Notes: a model not told the origin generated them from the sequence alone. Positions 1-13,221 are shown, numbered from the stretch's first letter. The stretch is DNA of 64,000 nucleotides from Limnohabitans sp. INBF002 (GCF_027924905.1 NZ_AP027055.1:186001-250000), one strand, 5' to 3'. Program-made: numbers and translations.

Positions 1-831
1 GACAGATTCAGAAGACGAGGTGCCCAACACAATCAGCAACTCTTCTTTGATGTACTTCACGAACTTCCAGATGCTGAAGCCGTGCAACTTGCTGATGAGC
101 CCAAGCACCACGAACACAAAAATCAAACACGTCAGATAGAACGTGCCCATCAATTTGCCGAGCGAGAACAACGAGGCCACACCGTACTTGCCAATGGTGA
201 AGGCCATCGCGCCAAACGCACCGATGGGCGCCACTTTCATGATGATGCCCACGATGTCAAACAAGACGTGCGACAGCTTTTCGATGAAGTCAAACACCAT
301 CGTGCCGCGGCCGCCAAACTTGTGCAGCGCAAAACCGAACAACACAGAGAACAACAACACTTGCAAAATTTCGCCCTTGGCAAACGCATCGACCACCGAC
401 GTGGGGATGACGTTCAACAAGAAGTCCACGGTGCCTTGCATCTTGCCGGGCGCGGTGTAGGCGGCGATGCTTTTGGTGTCGAGCGTTGAGGCATCCACAT
501 TCATGCCCACGCCGGGCTGCACAAAGTTGACGATGAGCAAGCCGATGACGAGCGCCAAAGTGCTGACCACTTCAAAGTACAGCAGCGCCAAGCCACCGGT
601 CTTGCCGACCTTCTTCATATCTTCCATGCCGGCGATACCCACCACCACGGTGCAGAAGATGATGGGGGCGATGATCATCTTGATGAGTTTGATGAAGCCG
701 TCGCCCAAAGGCTTCATGTCTGTGCCGACTTGTGGGTAGAAGTGGCCAAGCAAAACGCCGACGACCACGGCGAATAGCACTTGGGCGTAGAGCGATTTGT
801 AGATGGGTTTTTGGGTGGGCGCGGTGGACAT
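1..831 (-). CDS. dctA: C4-dicarboxylate:cation symporter DctA (3' end outside window)
   Basis: This is the N-terminal 277 residues of a DAACS-family symporter, an inner-membrane carrier that takes up succinate, fumarate and malate with protons or sodium. The reverse-strand reading starts [20 protein letters not shown] and runs open to the window edge. It shows several hydrophobic helices, the family segment [20 protein letters not shown] and, next to the edge, the Ser-rich LGTSSSES motif of the re-entrant loop. The full family length is about 430-450 residues, so roughly 160 are missing. The ATG at 831 follows an AGGA ribosome site that sits inside an inverted repeat. tgt lies upstream on the same strand with an 83-bp gap. 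The family call is firm; the exact substrate is inferred. Confidence 0.93.
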   Translation of the reverse strand, partial: MSTAPTQKPIYKSLYAQVLFAVVVGVLLGHFYPQVGTDMKPLGDGFIKLIKMIIAPIIFCTVVVGIAGMEDMKKVGKTGGLALLYFEVVSTLALVIGLLIVNFVQPGVGMNVDASTLDTKSIAAYTAPGKMQGTVDFLLNVIPTSVVDAFAKGEILQVLLFSVLFGFALHKFGGRGTMVFDFIEKLSHVLFDIVGIIMKVAPIGAFGAMAFTIGKYGVASLFSLGKLMGTFYLTCLIFVFVVLGLISKLHGFSIWKFVKYIKEELLIVLGTSSSESV

Positions 832-834
832 GTG

Positions 835-863
835 AAATTCCTAAGTGTTAACCCTAGGAATTT
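835..863 (-). promoter_or_regulatory. Inverted repeat covering the dctA ribosome-binding site
   Basis: AAATTCCTA (835-843) and TAGGAATTT (855-863) form a perfect 9-bp inverted repeat around an 11-bp spacer, directly before the dctA ATG at 831. The proximal arm contains the AGGA Shine-Dalgarno sequence. It could be an operator, or an RNA hairpin that masks the ribosome site. An 8-bp direct repeat TTAACCCT (848-855 and 862-869) overlaps it. Confidence 0.5.
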
Positions 864-914
864 AACCCTCCAAACCCTTGCCTCTCATGTGGGTTTCCAC
901 ATGGTCACCGTGCG

Positions 915-3201
<2,287 letters not shown>

Positions 3202-3233
3202 GCGCTTGAGGGCCGGACGGGCCCGTTCCAAGT

Positions 3234-3266
3234 AAAAACAGCCGTGATTTTCGCACGGCTGTTTTT
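3234..3266 (-). terminator. Rho-independent terminator, usable on both strands
   Basis: AAAAACAGCCGTG and CACGGCTGTTTTT form a perfect stem around a 7-nt loop with A and T runs on its two sides. It lies after the lipoprotein gene ending at 3290 and just upstream of queA. Confidence 0.85.
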
Positions 3267-3289
3267 AGGTGTTTTCAGTTTTGAAAACT

Positions 3290-4060
3290 TTACTGTTTTT
3301 CACCAGCGGCTGTGACCCAGTAGTAATAGTTGTTTGCGCTTGCTAAGCTAATTAGCACCAATGCTCGTCGTGTACGTCCTGGCATTACGACGTATGTCGC
3401 TGCACCTTGTAGTGTTCGAGCACCTACAACACAAGTGTGTCCGGTCGTATTCGCTGTGGTGAGGGACAGGTTGTAAATATTCTTTGCACTATTGCGAACG
3501 GTTAGTTGTCCTGCAAATGTGCAGTTTGTGGATGCGCCGGTAAGAACGCCATTAGCGTCAACTGTGTATGTATATGAGCTGCTAAATGCGTTGGGGCTTA
3601 CGTATGTGCCAGCAATGGTTGCGAGAGCAGAGGGTTCGTTGTAAGTCGTGTCAAACGTGAAACTACCGGTTCCCGTGTATGTCGTGCCGCTGTATGTTTC
3701 TGAAATATTGACGTTTAAGTTTGAGCCTGTGCTGACCGATCCCGTAAATGTGCCTTGTATGAGCGCATTGAGCGAAGGATAGTAGTCCTGCATATTTGTA
3801 GACGTAATTGTTGTGCCAGAAACCGATGCGGTTCCAAAACTCACGCCTGAGTAGTCTGAGCCTGTGCCGAAGAAGTATTCGCCGCTATCAAGTATCAATC
3901 CAATGGCGGGGGTTGTTGTTCCTGAGCTAGAGGTGGTTGAACCTACCCATACGCCCTCTGCTGATTGTTGTGTCGCTGGTGAGCCACCACCACCGCCCCC
4001 GCCACCACATGCGGTTAATGCGATTGATAAAGCAAGAGCTAGAAAATTTAGTACGCGCAT
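3290..4060 (-). CDS. Hypothetical lipoprotein with poly-Gly linker
   Basis: I do not recognise the family. The 256-residue product has a lipoprotein signal with the lipobox LTAC (Cys18) followed directly by eight glycines, so it should be lipidated and held on a flexible linker at the membrane. The rest is rich in Ser, Thr, Gly and aromatic residues with alternating hydrophobic positions, which suggests a beta-rich fold. Two similar blocks can be seen (around residues 40-75 and 145-185), each with a short IxGTxxx...G pattern, and two Cys lie in the C-terminal half. It is divergent from the XRE gene at 4158 and is followed by a strong terminator, so it is probably monocistronic. Confidence 0.75.
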   Translation of the reverse strand: MRVLNFLALALSIALTACGGGGGGGGSPATQQSAEGVWVGSTTSSSGTTTPAIGLILDSGEYFFGTGSDYSGVSFGTASVSGTTITSTNMQDYYPSLNALIQGTFTGSVSTGSNLNVNISETYSGTTYTGTGSFTFDTTYNEPSALATIAGTYVSPNAFSSSYTYTVDANGVLTGASTNCTFAGQLTVRNSAKNIYNLSLTTANTTGHTCVVGARTLQGAATYVVMPGRTRRALVLISLASANNYYYWVTAAGEKQ

Positions 4061-4106
4061 GGTTTCTTTCGTTTGAGTCAGAAGATATTTCTCGAATTGA
4101 TTTTAT

Positions 4107-4134
4107 ATGTGAATTAGTGTGTATGTGAATTAGG
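4107..4134. promoter_or_regulatory. Tandem 12-bp direct repeats between lipoprotein and XRE genes
   Basis: TATGTGAATTAG occurs twice (4107-4118 and 4123-4134) with a 16-bp period, in the divergent region between the lipoprotein start (4060) and the XRE start (4158). This is the right place for an operator of the neighbouring repressor. Binding is inferred only. Confidence 0.45.
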
Positions 4135-4157
4135 CATAAATTGGGACATTCCTATGG

Positions 4158-4403
4158 GTGAAACCTTCACTTCAACAAACCTTCGGTCAATGTGTGCGAG
4201 CCCTGCGTCAAGCGCATGGCATGACGCAGGTCGAGTTCAGCGAAAAGTGCGGTTTCTACCAAACCTACCTCAGCCGCATTGAGAACGGCCAAGCTAATCC
4301 AACACTCAACGCGATGGAGGTGATCGCGGTGGCGTTAGGGCTTACGGTGTTTGAACTCTTTGAACGCGTGCGCGAGCTGGCGCATGCCAGCAGGATAAAG
4401 TAA
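4158..4403 (+). CDS. XRE-family helix-turn-helix regulator
   Basis: This 81-residue protein is little more than one Cro/C1-type DNA-binding domain. The helices run through LRQAHGMTQVEFSEKCG, with the recognition helix around QTYLSRIENGQ and the closing block LNAMEVIAVALGLTVFELFE. There is no sensor domain, so it may dimerise through the C-terminal helix. The frame opens with GTG at 4158; the ATG at 4154 is out of frame. It lies between two minus-strand lipoprotein genes and is divergent from one of them, with tandem direct repeats upstream, so local or autogenous control is plausible. Confidence 0.85.
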   Translation: MKPSLQQTFGQCVRALRQAHGMTQVEFSEKCGFYQTYLSRIENGQANPTLNAMEVIAVALGLTVFELFERVRELAHASRIK

Positions 4404-4407
4404 CGCT

Positions 4408-5148
4408 TTATTGCGCGTGAATGGTGAACCCGCTTGCGTCTTTGCGGTCATACGTGCGCAACTTGATCGTGCTGCCAGAAGGTCCGACGACATATCTGAA
4501 TTGCTCAGTTTTGTAAGGCGTACCGTCTTGGTAATTGACGACAGATGCCAATTGCGATGCGTCGTAGGCTTTGACGATGAGGTTGAGCACGACCGATGAC
4601 GAGGTGTCTTCTTCAATCACATAAGACCATTCATCCACGCCTGCCGGCGCATTGTTTTGATAGCTATCGATGATGCCAATGACGCCGGTGTCTCCCACTT
4701 TGGCGGAGGTGGGAAAGCTGGCCATTGCGCGCCAAATGAAGGCATACGCGTCATCAAAGGCGTAGTAGTTTTTATATTGCCCTTGTTCAAGGACGAAGTA
4801 GTTGAGCGAGGTGTAGTAGTTAGCGCCACCTTGGAATGGCGCGGCGCAATTGAAGTAACTGCTGTTCACATTCGATCTGTTGTAGTGGTAAGTCACACCA
4901 CTCTCTTCAGAGTTCTGTATGGCCGCGTTAGACAGCACATAGTTCCCCTCGCATGAGCCCGTCACAGTGAGTGTTGGGCTGGTGTTGGGCGCCGTGTTCA
5001 GCTGTGTCCATGCCATCTGGATATCAAAGCTGTTTGCAGACACGGCTTTTGCGCTGGGGTCTTTGCTGGCCCAGTCTTCGCCGCCACCGCCGCACCCGGT
5101 GAGTAACAAGGTTAAACCGATCGCGAATGTGAAAAATGTAAATTTCAT
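4408..5148 (-). CDS. Hypothetical lipoprotein
   Basis: The function is unknown. The 246-residue product has a clean lipoprotein signal ending in LTGC (Cys19) followed by GGGGEDW; the Asp is not at +2, so outer-membrane sorting is possible. The mature part is rich in Tyr, Asn and Ser, with paired Cys near residues 65 and 100. Its N-terminal style resembles the lipoprotein ending at 3290, but I see no clear homology between their mature parts. Its 3' end converges on the XRE gene with 4 bp between them. An AT-rich stretch separates its start from the divergent outer-membrane gene at 5240. Confidence 0.75.
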   Translation of the reverse strand: MKFTFFTFAIGLTLLLTGCGGGGEDWASKDPSAKAVSANSFDIQMAWTQLNTAPNTSPTLTVTGSCEGNYVLSNAAIQNSEESGVTYHYNRSNVNSSYFNCAAPFQGGANYYTSLNYFVLEQGQYKNYYAFDDAYAFIWRAMASFPTSAKVGDTGVIGIIDSYQNNAPAGVDEWSYVIEEDTSSSVVLNLIVKAYDASQLASVVNYQDGTPYKTEQFRYVVGPSGSTIKLRTYDRKDASGFTIHAQ

Positions 5149-5239
5149 TGGATTTGTACGTCTTTAGAGGTTAAAACCGACGTGTGATTGTTACATTTAT
5201 AACTATTAAATATTATTATTTGTGCGGCGTCTTAGAAAT

Positions 5240-6493
5240 ATGCGTCCTTCCGTGTTGTTGCAAAGGTTCTTTATGACGGTTTTGGGAATGCAGGTGTGGG
5301 TTAGCTGGCTCTGTTTGGGCTGGCTTGTTGCTGCGCAGGCAAGTGAAACCCGTCGTACAGAGGCGGGCGATTACCCAATAGTTGAGTACACAGCGCAAGT
5401 GGGGATGGATGCGTGGCAGTTTGCTGGGGCAAAACCGGAGCATCTGTTGATGATGGCCACCAATACGCAGTGGCATTACAAAACCGTTTCCCCATGGGGC
5501 GTGCTCAATGGGCGGTTGATGTTGTCGCCAAAAACAACGCTGTCGCTCAAGGCTCGCAGCAACCAGGCGATGGGATCGCATGTGGATGAACTCAGTGCGG
5601 ATTGGGCGGTTTCGCCCAAGTTTGGTTTGAAAGCTGGTGTGGTCGATTACAAAACCAGTTGGTGCCGAACGTACGACATAGATTCACCTTGGGTTCGCGA
5701 GAACGACCCCTTTTGCACGGTGGTCTCCACCAGCGGGCCGAGTGGTGGTGCACCGGGTGTGCAGGCGTATGTCAACATCCCTGTTGGCATCTATCGCATG
5801 CAAGGCATTGCGGGCATGTACAACCCGCTGTTGATGAACTACAACACACGCGAGTTTTCGAACATCAACTACCCGTTCTACAGCGTTGAAAAAAACAAGA
5901 AGCAGGGCGCATCCCTCAGTATTTTGAATTTAGAAACGGCGACAGAGTTTCGACTGGGTGTGCTGGGCGCGCAGCAGTCGGCGCGGGTTAATCAGGCATG
6001 GGATGCTGAGCCATTTCGAATGGCACAAACATACGGGATTGTTTTTGCGGGCCTGAGCTTTTACGTGACGCCCAAGCTGAACTTGCGGCTTCAAACTTTG
6101 CGCCATGTGACAGAGAACAAACATGTGTCTGACCCAGGGGCCACCTTGCCGCATATTTGGCGCGGCGTGAATCTCAAGCGCACCTCGAATGCGATGGAGC
6201 TGAGCTATCAAATGAGTGCCCAAGACATCTTTGCATTGGCGGTGAATAACTACGACTTCAGCACCTCATGGATTGAAACCAACGCGCCATTTCCTGGCTA
6301 TACCTATCGCTCTGATTACGCCCAATACCATCAGCGCGCCATGTCTTTGGCGTGGCGCCGAGATTGGGCACAGGGTGTTTTTACCGCCCTTCAAATCACG
6401 CGTAGTCGCTTTGCCCAGCAAGACGCATATCTCGAAATAGACCGCGCTGCCAGCACCAACGGCCTGGGGCTGCGCATCGGTTATCAGTTCTGA
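5240..6493 (+). CDS. Putative outer-membrane beta-barrel protein
   Basis: The 417-residue product has an N-terminal signal ending near AAQA, then alternating amphipathic strands and a C-terminal Phe in GLGLRIGYQF, the usual terminal strand signature recognised by the BAM machinery. The strands contain many aromatic residues at regular spacing. No porin family motif is obvious, so transport of a specific solute cannot be claimed. I prefer the ATG at 5240; an in-frame GTG at 5222 would add six residues. It is divergent from the lipoprotein at 4408-5148 and is followed 35 bp later by recG. Assignment to the outer membrane is an inference from signal, composition and terminus. Confidence 0.75.
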   Translation: MRPSVLLQRFFMTVLGMQVWVSWLCLGWLVAAQASETRRTEAGDYPIVEYTAQVGMDAWQFAGAKPEHLLMMATNTQWHYKTVSPWGVLNGRLMLSPKTTLSLKARSNQAMGSHVDELSADWAVSPKFGLKAGVVDYKTSWCRTYDIDSPWVRENDPFCTVVSTSGPSGGAPGVQAYVNIPVGIYRMQGIAGMYNPLLMNYNTREFSNINYPFYSVEKNKKQGASLSILNLETATEFRLGVLGAQQSARVNQAWDAEPFRMAQTYGIVFAGLSFYVTPKLNLRLQTLRHVTENKHVSDPGATLPHIWRGVNLKRTSNAMELSYQMSAQDIFALAVNNYDFSTSWIETNAPFPGYTYRSDYAQYHQRAMSLAWRRDWAQGVFTALQITRSRFAQQDAYLEIDRAASTNGLGLRIGYQF

Positions 6494-6528
6494 TTCACAG
6501 GGGTTGAGGCGGGGCACAATCTGAGCAC

Positions 6529-8658
<2,130 letters not shown>

Positions 8659-8672
8659 CCTCTTAAACACAC

Positions 8673-9638
8673 ATGACCCTCACCGAACTCAAATACATCG
8701 TGGCCGTGGCCCGCGAAAAGCACTTTGGCCGCGCGGCCGAGGCCTGCTTTGTGTCGCAACCCACGCTGTCGGTGGCCATCAAAAAGCTCGAAGAAGAGTT
8801 GGATGTGAAGCTGTTTGAGCGCAGCGCCAACGAAGTGGCCGTCACGTCTTTGGGCGAAGAAATCATCCGTCAAGCGCAAAGCGTGCTGGAGCAAGCCGCC
8901 AACATCAAAGAAATTGCCAAGCGGGGCAAAGACCCGCTAGCCGGCCCTTTGAAGTTGGGCGTGATTTACACGATTGGCCCGTACTTGCTGCCTAGCCTGG
9001 TGCGCCAAGCGATTTCACGGACGCCGCAAATGCCGCTGATGCTGCAAGAAAACTTCACCGTTAAGTTGCTGGAAATGTTGCGTACCGGCGAAATTGATTG
9101 CGCCATCATGGCTGAGCCTTTCCCAGACACGGGCTTGGCCACCGCGCCCTTGTATGACGAACCCTTCATGGCCGCAGTCCCTAGCAACCATTCGCTGGCG
9201 ACTTTGAAGGAAGTCAGCGCGGATGCGTTGAAAAACGAAACCATGTTGCTGCTGGGCAATGGGCACTGCTTTCGAGACCATGTGCTGGAGGTGTGCCCCG
9301 AGTTCGCCCGTTTCTCTAGCAATGCCGAGGGGATTCAAAAGAGCTTTGAAGGTTCGTCGCTGGAGACCATCAAACACATGGTGGCGGCAGGCATGGGCGT
9401 CACGCTGGTGCCGCGTTTGAGCGTGCCCAAAGAAGCGCTGAATACACAGGCCAAGCGCAAAAAAAATGAAGAGACGTATGTGCGCTATTTGCCCATCACC
9501 GACGACAAAGGCGGCGAGCCGCCCACACGCCGCGTGGTGTTGGCGTGGCGCCGCAGCTTCACGCGCTACGAAGCGATTGCTGCTTTGCGCAACGCCATCT
9601 ATGCTTGTGAATTGCCCGGCGTGACCCGTCTGTCTTGA
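8673..9638 (+). CDS. oxyR: Peroxide-sensing LysR-type regulator OxyR
   Basis: OxyR is the thiol-based hydrogen peroxide sensor that activates catalase, peroxiredoxin and related genes. The 321-residue product has the N-terminal LysR helix-turn-helix ([23 protein letters not shown]). In the sensor domain [14 protein letters not shown] places the two redox cysteines at residues 199 and 208, the same numbers and spacing as in E. coli OxyR. That identity separates it from generic LysR proteins. It sits between recG and ubiA in a compact same-strand run, an arrangement I remember from other Burkholderiales. Confidence 0.96.
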   Translation: MTLTELKYIVAVAREKHFGRAAEACFVSQPTLSVAIKKLEEELDVKLFERSANEVAVTSLGEEIIRQAQSVLEQAANIKEIAKRGKDPLAGPLKLGVIYTIGPYLLPSLVRQAISRTPQMPLMLQENFTVKLLEMLRTGEIDCAIMAEPFPDTGLATAPLYDEPFMAAVPSNHSLATLKEVSADALKNETMLLLGNGHCFRDHVLEVCPEFARFSSNAEGIQKSFEGSSLETIKHMVAAGMGVTLVPRLSVPKEALNTQAKRKKNEETYVRYLPITDDKGGEPPTRRVVLAWRRSFTRYEAIAALRNAIYACELPGVTRLS

Positions 9639-9651
9639 AGGTGTATGTGTG

Positions 9652-10554
9652 ATGCGTGAACGCTTGGCCTTGTATTTAGATTTGATTCGCTGGAACCGTC
9701 CCGCCGGTTGGTTGCTGTTGTTGTGGCCCTCGCTTGCTGCGTTGTGGGTGGCGGCAGATGGCTGGCCCGGCTGGCATTTGCTGGCGGTGTTTGTGCTGGG
9801 GACTGTCCTGATGCGCAGCGCAGGCTGCTGCATCAACGATGTCGCCGATCGCGAGTTTGACCGTCACGTCAAACGCACCGCAGAGCGGCCCGTCACTCGG
9901 GGCGCGGTGTCGGTGCGCGAGGCGTTGCTGGTGGGCGCCTTGCTGGCGCTGGCGGCGTTTGGCTTGGTGCTCACCACCAACCCTGCCACCATCGTGTGGT
10001 CCTTCGCTGGTCTGGCCGTGACCTTGATTTATCCCTACGCCAAACGGTATGTATCGATGCCGCAAGCGGTGTTGGGCGTGGCGTTTAGCTTTGGCATTCC
10101 TTTGGCGTTTGTCGCGGTGGGTGGTGCGAGTTTGACGTGGCAAGACATCAACTTGCAGACCTTGAACGATGTGGTGCCCATGCAAGCTTGGGGATTGATG
10201 TTGTTCAATTTGTTTTGGGTGTTGGCGTATGACACCGAGTACGCGATGGTTGACCGTGACGACGACCTTCGAATTGGCATGAAGACCTCGGCCATCACCT
10301 TGGGTCGCCATGACGTGTCGGCGATCATGGCGTTTTATGCGGTCTATCTCTGCGGCTGGTACGGTTTGTTGGCGTCTGAAAAGCTGGGTGGGGCTTGGAC
10401 GTTCGCCTTGTGCTTGGCGGCATTGCAAGCCGTGTGGCACTTTTTGCTTATCCTTGATCGTTCGCGGGATGGATGTTTCAGAGCGTTTCGCTTGAACCAT
10501 TGGCTGGGCGGCACCGTGTTCGCTGGCATTGCGGTGAGTTACGCCTTGCGCTGA
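9652..10554 (+). CDS. ubiA: 4-hydroxybenzoate polyprenyltransferase UbiA
   Basis: UbiA prenylates 4-hydroxybenzoate in the inner membrane, an early step of ubiquinone synthesis. The 300-residue product is strongly hydrophobic with seven to nine helices. It has the first Asp-rich motif NDVADREFD (about residues 62-70) and the second [13 protein letters not shown] near residue 190, which bind the diphosphate through magnesium. ATG at 9652 is preferred over the adjacent GTG at 9649. It is the last gene of the recG-oxyR-ubiA run and is followed by a strong terminator. Confidence 0.96.
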   Translation: MRERLALYLDLIRWNRPAGWLLLLWPSLAALWVAADGWPGWHLLAVFVLGTVLMRSAGCCINDVADREFDRHVKRTAERPVTRGAVSVREALLVGALLALAAFGLVLTTNPATIVWSFAGLAVTLIYPYAKRYVSMPQAVLGVAFSFGIPLAFVAVGGASLTWQDINLQTLNDVVPMQAWGLMLFNLFWVLAYDTEYAMVDRDDDLRIGMKTSAITLGRHDVSAIMAFYAVYLCGWYGLLASEKLGGAWTFALCLAALQAVWHFLLILDRSRDGCFRAFRLNHWLGGTVFAGIAVSYALR

Positions 10555-10576
10555 TCGTGCGCACCATGCGGCCATG

Positions 10577-10612
10577 AAAAAAGCGCTTGGGCGAATGCCG
10601 CAAGCGCTTTTT
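10577..10612 (+). terminator. Rho-independent terminator after ubiA
   Basis: AAAAAAGCGCTTG and CAAGCGCTTTTT form a long stem around an 11-nt loop, with a T run on one side and an A run on the other. It lies between the convergent ubiA and the Lys-rich peptide gene, so it can serve both. Confidence 0.88.
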
Positions 10613-10635
10613 GTTTGAAGCTTTAAGCGTTTGGC

Positions 10636-10857
10636 TTAGTGAGCTTTGGTCTTTTTAGATTTCTTCTTTTTCAGCTTCTTTTTCTTGGCCTTCTTGGCTT
10701 TTTTCGCTGTGGCTGAGTCGGTGTTGGTCACGGCAGGTGCCGTGGCTTGCTCCGGTTGTGCCACAGGCGCGGCGGGCATGGCAGGGGCTTGCGCCACAGA
10801 TGTCAAAGGCAAGCCCAATGCAGCTGCCGACAAGAGAGAAAGAAGAAGTTTGTTCAT
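10636..10857 (-). CDS. Small exported Lys-rich hypothetical protein
   Basis: The product is only 73 residues. It starts with a typical signal peptide (MNKLLLSLLSAAALGLPLTS, cleavage likely after VAQA), continues with a Pro/Ala-rich stretch and ends in a tail in which more than half of the residues are Lys. The start at 10857 gives the canonical signal; a longer in-frame start 27 bp upstream would spoil it. The mature peptide would be a highly cationic periplasmic or secreted protein of about 50 residues. No catalytic motif is visible. Binding to nucleic acid, lipopolysaccharide or another polyanion is possible, but that is inferred from charge alone. Confidence 0.7.
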   Translation of the reverse strand: MNKLLLSLLSAAALGLPLTSVAQAPAMPAAPVAQPEQATAPAVTNTDSATAKKAKKAKKKKLKKKKSKKTKAH

Positions 10858-10916
10858 GGAATCAAGTGGTTTAAAAATCAACACGAATATTGTCTCACCA
10901 GAGGGGTTGCAAAAGC

Positions 10917-11780
10917 TTACGCGCCAAACTCGTCGCCTAGCTCGTGCGCACGTATTTGTGCGGCTTTAAGCGCGGTTTCGAACAGTTGGCCTAGGTGGGC
11001 GTTTTGCATCGAGGTGATGGCGGCATAGGTGGTGCCGCCTTTCGATGTGACGCGCTCGCGCAAGACAGAGGGCGGCTCGTTGGCTGTCTTGGCCAGTTGT
11101 GACGCGCCTTCAAACGTGCCGATGGCCAGTTGCGTGGCTTGCTCTGCGGTCAGGCCCATCTTCACGCCCGCTTCAACCATCGCCTCAATGAAAAAGAACA
11201 CATACGCAGGGCCAGAGCCCGAGATGGCGGTGACGGCATCAAGCAATGGCTCGTCTTTCACCCACAGCAGTGCGCCTGTGGTGGCAACGACTTGCTCAAT
11301 CCATGCCTTGTCTGCCGCGGTCACGGCTGCACGGGCAAACAAGCCGGTTTGCCCCAGTCCCACGAGCGCAGGGGTGTTGGGCATGGCGCGTACCACACGC
11401 TCGGTGCCCAGCCAGTTGGCAATGCTGTCGCTGCGAATACCGGCGGCCACGCTCAGGTGCAGGGCATGGGCGCAGAAGCTACGCGTTTGTTGGGCGGCTT
11501 CTTTGAAGGTTTGGGGTTTGACGGCCCAAATCACAAGGCCTGCCTCGGCCAAGGTGGCATCGGCGACGGCCAAAACGCGCACGCCAAATTGCGTCTGCAG
11601 GCGCTGGCGCGCTTCTTCAAAAGGCTCAACCACCAAAATGCGGTTGGCGGGCGTGCCTTGCTTGATCAGGCCGCCGATGATGGCGCTGGCCATGTTGCCG
11701 CCGCCAATGAATGCAAGGGTTTGAGAGGTGTTAGAGGGTGTAGACATGAAAGAATTGTCGGTCAAACCAGAAAGATTCAT
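10917..11780 (-). CDS. proC: Pyrroline-5-carboxylate reductase
   Basis: ProC reduces pyrroline-5-carboxylate to proline with NAD(P)H, the last step of proline synthesis. The 287-residue reading begins its Rossmann fold with LAFIGGGNMASAIIGGLI. It carries VVRAMPNTPALVGLGQTG and the C-terminal family signature SGSGPAYVFFFIEAM followed by LRERVTSKGGTTYAAI. An in-frame ATG at 11747 (MSTPSNTSQ) would give 276 residues, closer to the usual length, and may be the true start; neither start has a good ribosome site. The gene is divergent from the ribosomal operon, whose promoter lies just beyond its 5' end. Confidence 0.95.
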   Translation of the reverse strand: MNLSGLTDNSFMSTPSNTSQTLAFIGGGNMASAIIGGLIKQGTPANRILVVEPFEEARQRLQTQFGVRVLAVADATLAEAGLVIWAVKPQTFKEAAQQTRSFCAHALHLSVAAGIRSDSIANWLGTERVVRAMPNTPALVGLGQTGLFARAAVTAADKAWIEQVVATTGALLWVKDEPLLDAVTAISGSGPAYVFFFIEAMVEAGVKMGLTAEQATQLAIGTFEGASQLAKTANEPPSVLRERVTSKGGTTYAAITSMQNAHLGQLFETALKAAQIRAHELGDEFGA

Positions 11781-11789
11781 AAAAATAGT

Positions 11790-11819
11790 TTGACGCGGCC
11801 TGAAAAGTTATGGCATAAT
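11790..11819 (+). promoter_or_regulatory. Sigma-70-type promoter of the spc ribosomal operon
   Basis: TTGACG (11790-11795) and CATAAT (11814-11819) lie 18 bp apart and match the -35 and -10 consensus closely. They precede rplN by a leader of about 140 nt. No ribosomal gene lies upstream, so this should be the main start of the operon. Confidence 0.75.
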
Positions 11820-11824
11820 TTGCG

Positions 11825-11965
11825 GCTCCGCTAAAAAAGCGGGGTTTATCTGCCCCAAGTTGAAGCGTTGCGAGTGGTTCGCGATGTGGATGACGGGCCC
11901 AAGACTGATCGGTCTTGCGTGTAACGCGAGTTGCGCCAAGACTGATGCAAGTTGGGAATATTGAA
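11825..11965 (+). promoter_or_regulatory. Structured leader of the rplN operon
   Basis: The leader of about 140 nt has no gene. It contains an 11-bp direct repeat CCAAGACTGAT (11899-11909 and 11936-11946). The first copy lies in a hairpin, CAAGAC...GTCTTG (11900-11917). A GC-rich short hairpin near 11827-11845 follows the start point. Control by a ribosomal protein or by antitermination is possible but is inferred from structure only. Confidence 0.4.
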
Positions 11966-12334
11966 ATGATCCAAACTGAAACACGGTTAGATGTCGCTGA
12001 CAACACCGGTGCGAAGTCCGTTTTGTGCATTAAGGTGCTCGGCGGTTCTAAGCGTCGCTATGCAAGCGTGGGCGACATCATCAAGGTGAGCATCAAAGAA
12101 GCCGCTCCGCGTGGCCGCGTCAAAAAAGGCGAGGTGTATAGCGCTGTTGTGGTCCGTACTGCCAAAGGCATCCGCCGTGGCGACGGTTCGCTCGTTAAAT
12201 TCGATGGCAACGCAGCTGTGTTGCTGAATGCAAAGTTGGAGCCTATCGGCACCCGTATCTTCGGCCCAGTGACGCGCGAGTTGCGCACTGAGAAGTTCAT
12301 GAAGATCGTGTCATTGGCTCCTGAAGTTCTGTAA
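11966..12334 (+). CDS. rplN: 50S ribosomal protein L14
   Basis: L14 is a beta-barrel protein of the large subunit that contacts 16S rRNA at the subunit bridge. The product is 122 residues, starting [19 protein letters not shown], which matches the family from the first residue. The reading frame is open 51 bp further upstream, but that part is leader. It is the first gene of this operon; rpsQ, which precedes rplN in the usual S10-spc order, is not upstream here. Confidence 0.98.
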   Translation: MIQTETRLDVADNTGAKSVLCIKVLGGSKRRYASVGDIIKVSIKEAAPRGRVKKGEVYSAVVVRTAKGIRRGDGSLVKFDGNAAVLLNAKLEPIGTRIFGPVTRELRTEKFMKIVSLAPEVL

Positions 12335-12343
12335 GGGCTAGCA

Positions 12344-12664
12344 ATGAACAAGATTCGCAAAGGCGACCAAGTCATCGTCCTTACTGGGCGTGACAAAGGC
12401 AAGCGTGGCGTTGTGTCGCTGCGTAAAGATGACAGCCACTTGGTGGTCGACGGTATCAACTTGGTGAAAAAACACACCAAGCCAAATCCAATGGCTGGCA
12501 CGCAAGGTGGCATCGTTGATAAAACAATGCCTATCCATCAGTCCAACGTGGCCATTTTCAATGCTGCTACTGGTAAGGCTGATCGTGTTGGCATCAAAGT
12601 CCTGGCAGACGGCAGTAAAGTGCGCGTCTACAAATCCAGCGGCGAAGAAATCAAGGCGGCATAA
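12344..12664 (+). CDS. rplX: 50S ribosomal protein L24
   Basis: L24 is an early assembly protein that binds the 5' part of 23S rRNA. The product is 106 residues with the KOW motif [18 protein letters not shown] near the N-terminus and the block [14 protein letters not shown] in the middle. It follows rplN by 9 bp and precedes rplE by 2 bp. Confidence 0.98.
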   Translation: MNKIRKGDQVIVLTGRDKGKRGVVSLRKDDSHLVVDGINLVKKHTKPNPMAGTQGGIVDKTMPIHQSNVAIFNAATGKADRVGIKVLADGSKVRVYKSSGEEIKAA

Positions 12665-12666
12665 AT

Positions 12667-13221
12667 ATGGCACGACTCCAACAACACTACCGCGAAAAAG
12701 TGGCTGCTGAACTGACTGCTAAGTTCGGTTACACGTCGCCCATGCAAGTTCCACGTTTGACCAAAATCACGTTGAACATGGGCGTGAGCGAAGCTGTGGC
12801 TGATAAAAAAGTCATGGACAACGCTGTGAGCGACCTGACCAAAATCGCGGGCCAAAAACCTGTGGTGACCAAGGCTAAGAAGGCGATCGCGGGTTTCAAA
12901 ATCCGTGAAGGCCAGCCTATCGGTTGCATGGTGACTTTGCGTGGCGTTCAGATGTATGAATTCTTGGACCGTTTCGTGACCGTGGCTTTGCCTCGCGTTC
13001 GTGACTTCCGTGGTATTTCTGTCCGTGCCTTTGATGGCCGTGGCAACTACAACATCGGCGTAAAAGAACAAATCATTTTCCCTGAGATTGAGTACGACAA
13101 AGTCGACGCACTGCGCGGCCTCAACATCAGCATCACCACGACGGCTAAGACTGACGAAGAGTGCAAGGCGCTTCTCGCTGGTTTCCGTTTCCCATTCAAG
13201 ACAGAGGTGGCACGTGGCTAA
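12667..13221 (+). CDS. rplE: 50S ribosomal protein L5
   Basis: L5 binds 5S rRNA and helps to seat it in the central protuberance. The product is 184 residues, starting [20 protein letters not shown]. It has the family blocks [32 protein letters not shown] and [20 protein letters not shown]. Its last 8 bp overlap the start of rpsN, so the two are probably translationally coupled. In E. coli the corresponding rplE region is where S8 represses the operon; I did not find an obvious matching fold here. Confidence 0.98.
   Translation: MARLQQHYREKVAAELTAKFGYTSPMQVPRLTKITLNMGVSEAVADKKVMDNAVSDLTKIAGQKPVVTKAKKAIAGFKIREGQPIGCMVTLRGVQMYEFLDRFVTVALPRVRDFRGISVRAFDGRGNYNIGVKEQIIFPEIEYDKVDALRGLNISITTTAKTDEECKALLAGFRFPFKTEVARG

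Noticed and set aside
11899..11946. 11-bp direct repeat as a possible riboswitch or repeat array
   Set aside because: Only two copies exist and I see no known riboswitch core, so I list it only as part of the rplN leader.
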